Shown here: positions 13,421-18,348 of the stretch, one piece after another
Layout of the letters: every line of letters begins with the position of its first letter
How positions within the stretch are numbered: the first letter of the stretch is position 1
DNA from: Planctomycetota bacterium
GTDB lineage: Bacteria; Planctomycetota; UBA1135; GCA-002686595
Assembly: GCA_029259675.1 (NCBI GenBank)
Contig: JAJDES010000243.1
Span: forward strand, 1 to 18,348
Reading direction: 5' to 3'
Length of the DNA: 18,348 nt
The notes under the pieces: generated by a model
What the model was told of the DNA's origin: nothing
Seen by the model: only the letters and a program-made list of their open reading frames with translations
The model's database searches: none
Translations under genes and position numbers: made by a program

Positions 13421-15520
13421 CTAGAGAATGTTGAGCACACCCGTTCCCGCGTTGGCGGAGTTCAAGGTCTCGGTTGAAGCGCGGTAGTTGATGTCGCGGG
13501 CAATTTTGGCATTCCAGGGGAAGTCCTCTTTGTCAGCGACGATACCAAGGGCGACGGCAGCGAAACCGCGGGCGGTTTCGGTGCGTTGCGTGTTTTCCAT
13601 CATCTCGATCAAGGGATCCACGGAGCGCTTGTCACCGATGAAACCCAAGGCGGTTGAAAGCGAAGCCTGGGTCGCGAGACCTTTGGCGTCAGCAAGCATG
13701 TCCTTGAGATCGTCGACCGTATCCTTGTCACCCAAAAGACCAAGCGCGATGGCTGCCTGCTTGAGCAGTTCAGGGCGATACTTGGACTCTTTGACGATTT
13801 CGGAAATCGGGTCGATGGCTTCGCGAGCATTCATCAGGCCCAGGGCGACGGCCGCGTAACCGCGAGCTTCTTCGTCGCTGATGCGATCGAGTTTCTCCAG
13901 CACAATGCCGGTGGACTCTTGATCGCGCAGAATGCCCGTGGCGATGCAGAAAGCGCCAACATCAAGCGGGCTCTTCGCGCGCTTGAGTTGTTCACGCAGT
14001 CGCACGGACAATTCCGGCGAGGGCAGGAGGTTTTGTTCGCTCAGGGCGCGTCCCATGACGCCGATGCCCAAACCGGCCCAACGCGTTTCAGCGCTTTTGC
14101 CATTGGTCAGCGATTTCAGAAGGCTCTTGGAGGCCATTTCGCGACCCTTCGTGGGGTCGCCGCTTCCGTTGCGGGCTCCGACTTGGCCCATGGCGATGCG
14201 AGAGAAGATCTGGACTTGGCCATCAGCTGCGTCGAGAGCTTCGTCCAACGCTTCGCGAATGTCCTTATCAATACCCTTTTCGTCGCAGTCACCGAGCATG
14301 CCGAGTGCGAGAACGCAGCTCATTTCAACTTCCCGGCGCTTCTCCTTCTTCTTGGAGCGATCGTCAAGACGCTCGACCAAGTCTTCGGCGACAACCTGAA
14401 TCAGGTCGTCGTAGCCCGAATCGCGCAGCAGGCGCGCCATGGCGGCCGGTGCGTGGGCGCGGGCCATGAAGTCGTGGTCCGTCTCCTCGAAGAAGCGTTG
14501 GATGAAGGCAATTTGGGCGCGCCGGCTAGTTTCCGGAGCGACGGGGCTGCCGTCTTCGTTGGCCACGTGCTCCATGGTTGCCAAGGGCACCAAGCCCAAG
14601 CCGACCATGCAAGCCACACCGATGTCGCGACTGGCGGAATCATCAGCAGCGATGACTTCAGCCAAGGTGGCGACAATCTGACGGCGCACATCTTCGCTGG
14701 CAGTGCGATTGCCGATCAAGGCCAAGCCATAGGCTGCGAATGCGCGCGTGCGGAATTGGACTTGACCGGACTTGCCGGTTGCCTTGCGGCCGGCGGGTGA
14801 ATCCGTAAGCAAGTCGGACAGGATTTGAACCGAGTGATCGTTGGCCAAAATGCCCAGGGCGATGGCCGCCGTCTCGGCGATCTCTTGGTTGCCGTCATCG
14901 AGGAAGCTCGCGATGATTTGTTCAAATTCCGACACACCCGACTCGTCCTTGACGTCGCCGATTTTGGCCAGAGCAATCATGGCTCCGGTCACGATGTCGT
15001 TGTTGGTTTCCTTGTCCAACGTCTTGATCAGCGCCGGAACAATGATGTTGCGGATCTGTTCTTCGGACGGGCGCAGGCTGTCTTTGGCCTTTTCTTGCTC
15101 GCCTTGGCCCAGGAAGAAGTTGTCCGTACCGGTCACGATGGCACCGGTGTGAATGGCTTTCCTGAGGCTGAGGTACTCGTCCTTATTGAACTCCCACCAG
15201 AAGCTCCAGAGGGTGAGCTCGGGACCCAAGGCAATTGCACCACCCGTGACCGGGCCGGTGCCGCTGCCGTTGCCGGCGGGACCGCCGGTGCCCGGGCCGC
15301 CGGTTACGGGGCCTGCGCCTCCGGGATTACCTGCGCCGGGACCGCTGGGGCCACCGGGGCCCTGGGGACCGGCGGGACCTGCGCCACCACCGCCGGCGCC
15401 GCCGCCGGGGGGAACGGTATCACCAGGGCCGCGGTAGGTACCGCCATGGCCGCTGGAGATGTCTTGCAAGCAAATGCTTCCCGCTAAGAGGAGGCTGCCC
15501 GCGAAGAGGAGCTTTTTCAT
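13421..15520 (-). CDS. Secreted HEAT-repeat protein with Gly/Pro-rich linker
   Basis: The 699-residue protein starts with a signal peptide (MKKLLFAGSLLLAGSICLQD). Residues about 25-37 (HGGTYRGPGDTVPP) lead to a Gly/Pro/Ala-rich, collagen-like linker at about 38-94. A conserved-looking segment ELTLWSFWWEFNKDEYLSLR (101-120) follows. From about 155 to the end runs an array of HEAT-type helical repeats, each around an 'AxxALGxxGD' core (for example AAIALGILAND, CVLALGMLGD, AAVALGLMN, AAIALGLLGDKD, STALGFIGDK, FAAVALGIVADKED). HEAT arrays bind other proteins; no partner or enzyme activity is visible. I associate this architecture with planctomycete hypothetical proteins. Cys17 is not in a lipobox, since Ile precedes it. 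The gene has its own terminator and appears monocistronic. A weak AGAAG ribosome site lies about 9 nt before ATG 15520. Confidence 0.9.
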   Translation of the reverse strand: MKKLLFAGSLLLAGSICLQDISSGHGGTYRGPGDTVPPGGGAGGGGAGPAGPQGPGGPSGPGAGNPGGAGPVTGGPGTGGPAGNGSGTGPVTGGAIALGPELTLWSFWWEFNKDEYLSLRKAIHTGAIVTGTDNFFLGQGEQEKAKDSLRPSEEQIRNIIVPALIKTLDKETNNDIVTGAMIALAKIGDVKDESGVSEFEQIIASFLDDGNQEIAETAAIALGILANDHSVQILSDLLTDSPAGRKATGKSGQVQFRTRAFAAYGLALIGNRTASEDVRRQIVATLAEVIAADDSASRDIGVACMVGLGLVPLATMEHVANEDGSPVAPETSRRAQIAFIQRFFEETDHDFMARAHAPAAMARLLRDSGYDDLIQVVAEDLVERLDDRSKKKEKRREVEMSCVLALGMLGDCDEKGIDKDIREALDEALDAADGQVQIFSRIAMGQVGARNGSGDPTKGREMASKSLLKSLTNGKSAETRWAGLGIGVMGRALSEQNLLPSPELSVRLREQLKRAKSPLDVGAFCIATGILRDQESTGIVLEKLDRISDEEARGYAAVALGLMNAREAIDPISEIVKESKYRPELLKQAAIALGLLGDKDTVDDLKDMLADAKGLATQASLSTALGFIGDKRSVDPLIEMMENTQRTETARGFAAVALGIVADKEDFPWNAKIARDINYRASTETLNSANAGTGVLNIL
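15224..15409 (-). repeat. Low-complexity Gly/Pro coding tract
   Basis: This is the DNA behind the Gly/Pro-rich linker (residues about 38-99). It is very GC-rich and made of imperfect GGN-CCN codon repeats. It is prone to length change by slippage and to false antisense reading frames. Confidence 0.75.
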
Positions 15521-16104
15521 GATTCGTTCTTCTAGAGGATTTCTGTGGGTCTCGAATTGTCCGCCAGCTCGAGTCTAGTGTTGCAGTTGAAAGCGAGCAA
15601 AGGCCGTACCAAGCAGGGCCCCAGGCAGCCTATATTGACTCATATTGCGAGTTGGGTCCTGGTAAGGCCCCTAAATGCCCCCTCGAATGGCTTCTGAGGG
15701 CATATACGGGCCGAATTCGAGCCAAGCAGGGCTAGCTGGATCGCTCGCCCCAGGGAGGGTCCAGGGGCTGATGTTCCTGTTTCGTAGCGCACTTACGCCG
15801 CAGGGTGCAGACATGGGGCTGGGGGCTGTTCGCACCTGTTTGTGGAGCTAGTGCGGCCAAGCGCGAATGGAACGGGGATGCGGCCAAAAGTGCGCGTTGA
15901 AAGATCGCTCCACGGCCACAAGGAAATTGCTTTGCAGCCTGCACAGTCCTTCCGAATGAGAGCGCCGCATGGCTCGCCTCGCTCAGCCGGACCCAGGTAT
16001 TCCCCGGGTCCTCGTGCTTTCCTGTTCGGATTGAATTGGCGCCGCGCGAATCGGCCCGGTCGGCCCGGCTCCTAGGGGCAGTGGCCCCCGGAGCCAGAAC
16101 CTGA
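15521..16104. other. 584-bp intergenic region between sdhB and the HEAT-repeat gene
   Basis: I see no supported gene; the short frames in it lack ribosome sites and recognisable sequence. It must hold the HEAT-gene promoter, but no clear -35/-10 pair is found. An AATATA-rich patch near 15631-15647 (ATATTG twice, 10 bp apart) is the most AT-rich stretch. It also holds an ATGCCC/GGGCAT inverted repeat (15675-15703), a GGACCC/GGGTCC repeat (15989-16011), and the hairpin past sdhB at 16067-16095. Confidence 0.5.
16067..16095 (-). terminator. Hairpin just past sdhB, possible transcript end
   Basis: GGCTCC and GGAGCC pair, with inner GGGG/CCCC runs, starting 10 nt after the sdhB stop. It is stable but has no T-tract, so a factor-dependent or processed 3' end is as likely as intrinsic termination. 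Confidence 0.5.
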
Positions 16105-16871
16105 CTAGTCGCGGGATGTGATCGAAGCGGCCAAGTAGGCCCGATTCATACGCGCGATGTTCTCAACCGAAATTCCCTTCGGACAGGCGGCCTCGCATTC
16201 GAAGTGATTGGTGCAATTGCCGAATCCCTCTTGGTCCATGGCGTCGACCATGGCCAGTACGCGCGCTTCCTTTTCGGGCTTGCCCTGGGGCAGCTGCCCA
16301 AGGTGCGAAACCTTGGCGGCCACAAACAGCATGGCGGCTGAATTGGGGCATGCGGCTACGCAAGCTCCGCAGCCGATACAGGCAGCCGCATCCATGGCCA
16401 ACTCGGCCACATCCTTGGGGATCGGCAGGCTGTTGGCATCGCTGGGGTTGCCCGTGTTGACGGAAACAAAGCCGCCGGCCGAAATAATTCGATCGAAGGA
16501 GCTGCGGTCGACGACCAAGTCGCGCACGACCGGGAAGGCATTGGCTCGCCAGGGCTCGACGTGAATCGTGTCGCCGTCATGGAAGCGGCGCATGTGCAAC
16601 TGGCACACCGTGGTTTCGCTGTCGGGACCGTGGGCCTGACCGTTGATGACCAACGAGCACATGCCGCAAATACCTTCGCGACAATCGTGGTCAAAATTGA
16701 CCGGCTCGGCCCCCGATCCGAGGAGCTGCTCGTTGAGCACATCGAGCATCTCCAGGAAGGACATGTCGGGCGAAATATTGCGCAGGGAGTAGGTCTCCAT
16801 GGAACCCTCTTCCTCGCGCGTGCGCTGACGCCAAACTTTCAGCGTCAAATTCATCGAATCGCCATCCGCGC

Positions 16872-16875
<4 letters not shown>
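16105..16875 (-). CDS. sdhB: Succinate dehydrogenase/fumarate reductase iron-sulfur subunit
   Basis: This 256-residue electron-transfer subunit carries electrons from the flavoprotein SdhA to quinone in the cytoplasmic membrane complex (complex II). The [2Fe-2S] cluster site is C65, C70, C73 (CREGICGMC) and C91. The [4Fe-4S] site is C166, C169, C172 with C231. The [3Fe-4S] site is C176, C221 and C227. Segments such as ISPDMSFLEMLDVLNEQL and DAAACIGCGACVAACPN are like type B enzymes of Bacteroidetes/Chlorobi. The start ATG 16875 lies in a 4-nt ATGA overlap with sdhA, with an AGGAG ribosome site just upstream. An internal ATG (MNLTLKVW, 16854) matches the common family start but has weaker support. 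Confidence 0.97.

Positions 16876-18348
<1,473 letters not shown>

Noticed and set aside
14825..15487. Long plus-strand frame rich in Gly/Ala/Thr, and other plus-strand frames across 13488-15437
   Set aside because: They are antisense to the HEAT-repeat gene, whose signal peptide, linker and repeats form one coherent protein. The GC-rich linker gives open antisense frames by composition.
15468..15520. Lipoprotein signal in the HEAT-repeat protein
   Set aside because: The Cys at position 17 is preceded by Ile, which does not fit a lipobox, so an ordinary signal peptide is more likely.
15732..16075. Two short frames in the 584-bp intergenic region (15732-15944 minus, 15842-16075 plus)
   Set aside because: No ribosome site, no recognisable sequence, and codon make-up unlike the neighbouring genes.

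Overview
The window is GC-rich bacterial chromosomal DNA with tightly packed genes and almost no selfish or foreign DNA. Several features suggest a planctomycete-like bacterium. There is a secreted HEAT-repeat protein with a Gly/Pro-rich linker, an N-terminal HGGTYRGPGDTVPP signature and a C-terminal GFAAVALGIVADKED signature, which I associate with Planctomycetota. The succinate dehydrogenase resembles the Bacteroidetes/Chlorobi-type (type B) enzyme. Many starts have weak or no Shine-Dalgarno sequence, and there are several secreted or TPR proteins of unknown function. The lineage is inferred from protein features, not from a marker gene.

Layout from left to right. Positions 1-571 (minus) hold the 5' part of a single-pass, pilin-like protein that runs off the left edge. 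It is divergent from a class II CCA-adding/poly(A) polymerase gene at 731-2068 (plus). A minus-strand block follows: a UbiA-family membrane prenyltransferase (2082-3047), the site-2 protease rseP with about four PDZ-like segments (3136-4989), and dxr of the MEP isoprenoid pathway (5352-6518). The dxr-rseP pairing is common in bacteria, but here a 362-bp structured gap separates the two. The divergent spacer 6519-6845 carries a tandem 10-bp repeat and several inverted repeats.

A plus-strand block then runs from 6846 to 13108: a zinc-ribbon Nudix hydrolase, purM, a TPR-like protein overlapping purM by 4 nt, a secreted alpha/beta-hydrolase-like protein with an apparently lost nucleophile, a membrane-fused spermidine-synthase-like protein, and a membrane TPR protein whose ATG overlaps the previous stop. 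The last part is on the minus strand: the HEAT-repeat gene with a textbook intrinsic terminator and extra 3' hairpins, a 584-bp intergenic region, then sdhB and a 5'-truncated sdhA, joined by an ATGA overlap.

Most genes are core metabolism: tRNA maturation, isoprenoid synthesis, membrane proteolysis, purine synthesis and respiration. The less understood material is envelope-associated: the pilin-like protein, the pseudo-hydrolase, the synthase/TPR pair and the HEAT protein. I see no CRISPR array, transposase, phage gene, rRNA or convincing tRNA, and no clear evidence of a new multi-gene defence or mobile system. The best leads are the degenerate hydrolase, the synthase/TPR pair, the HEAT protein with its 3' hairpin cluster, and the structured leaders.
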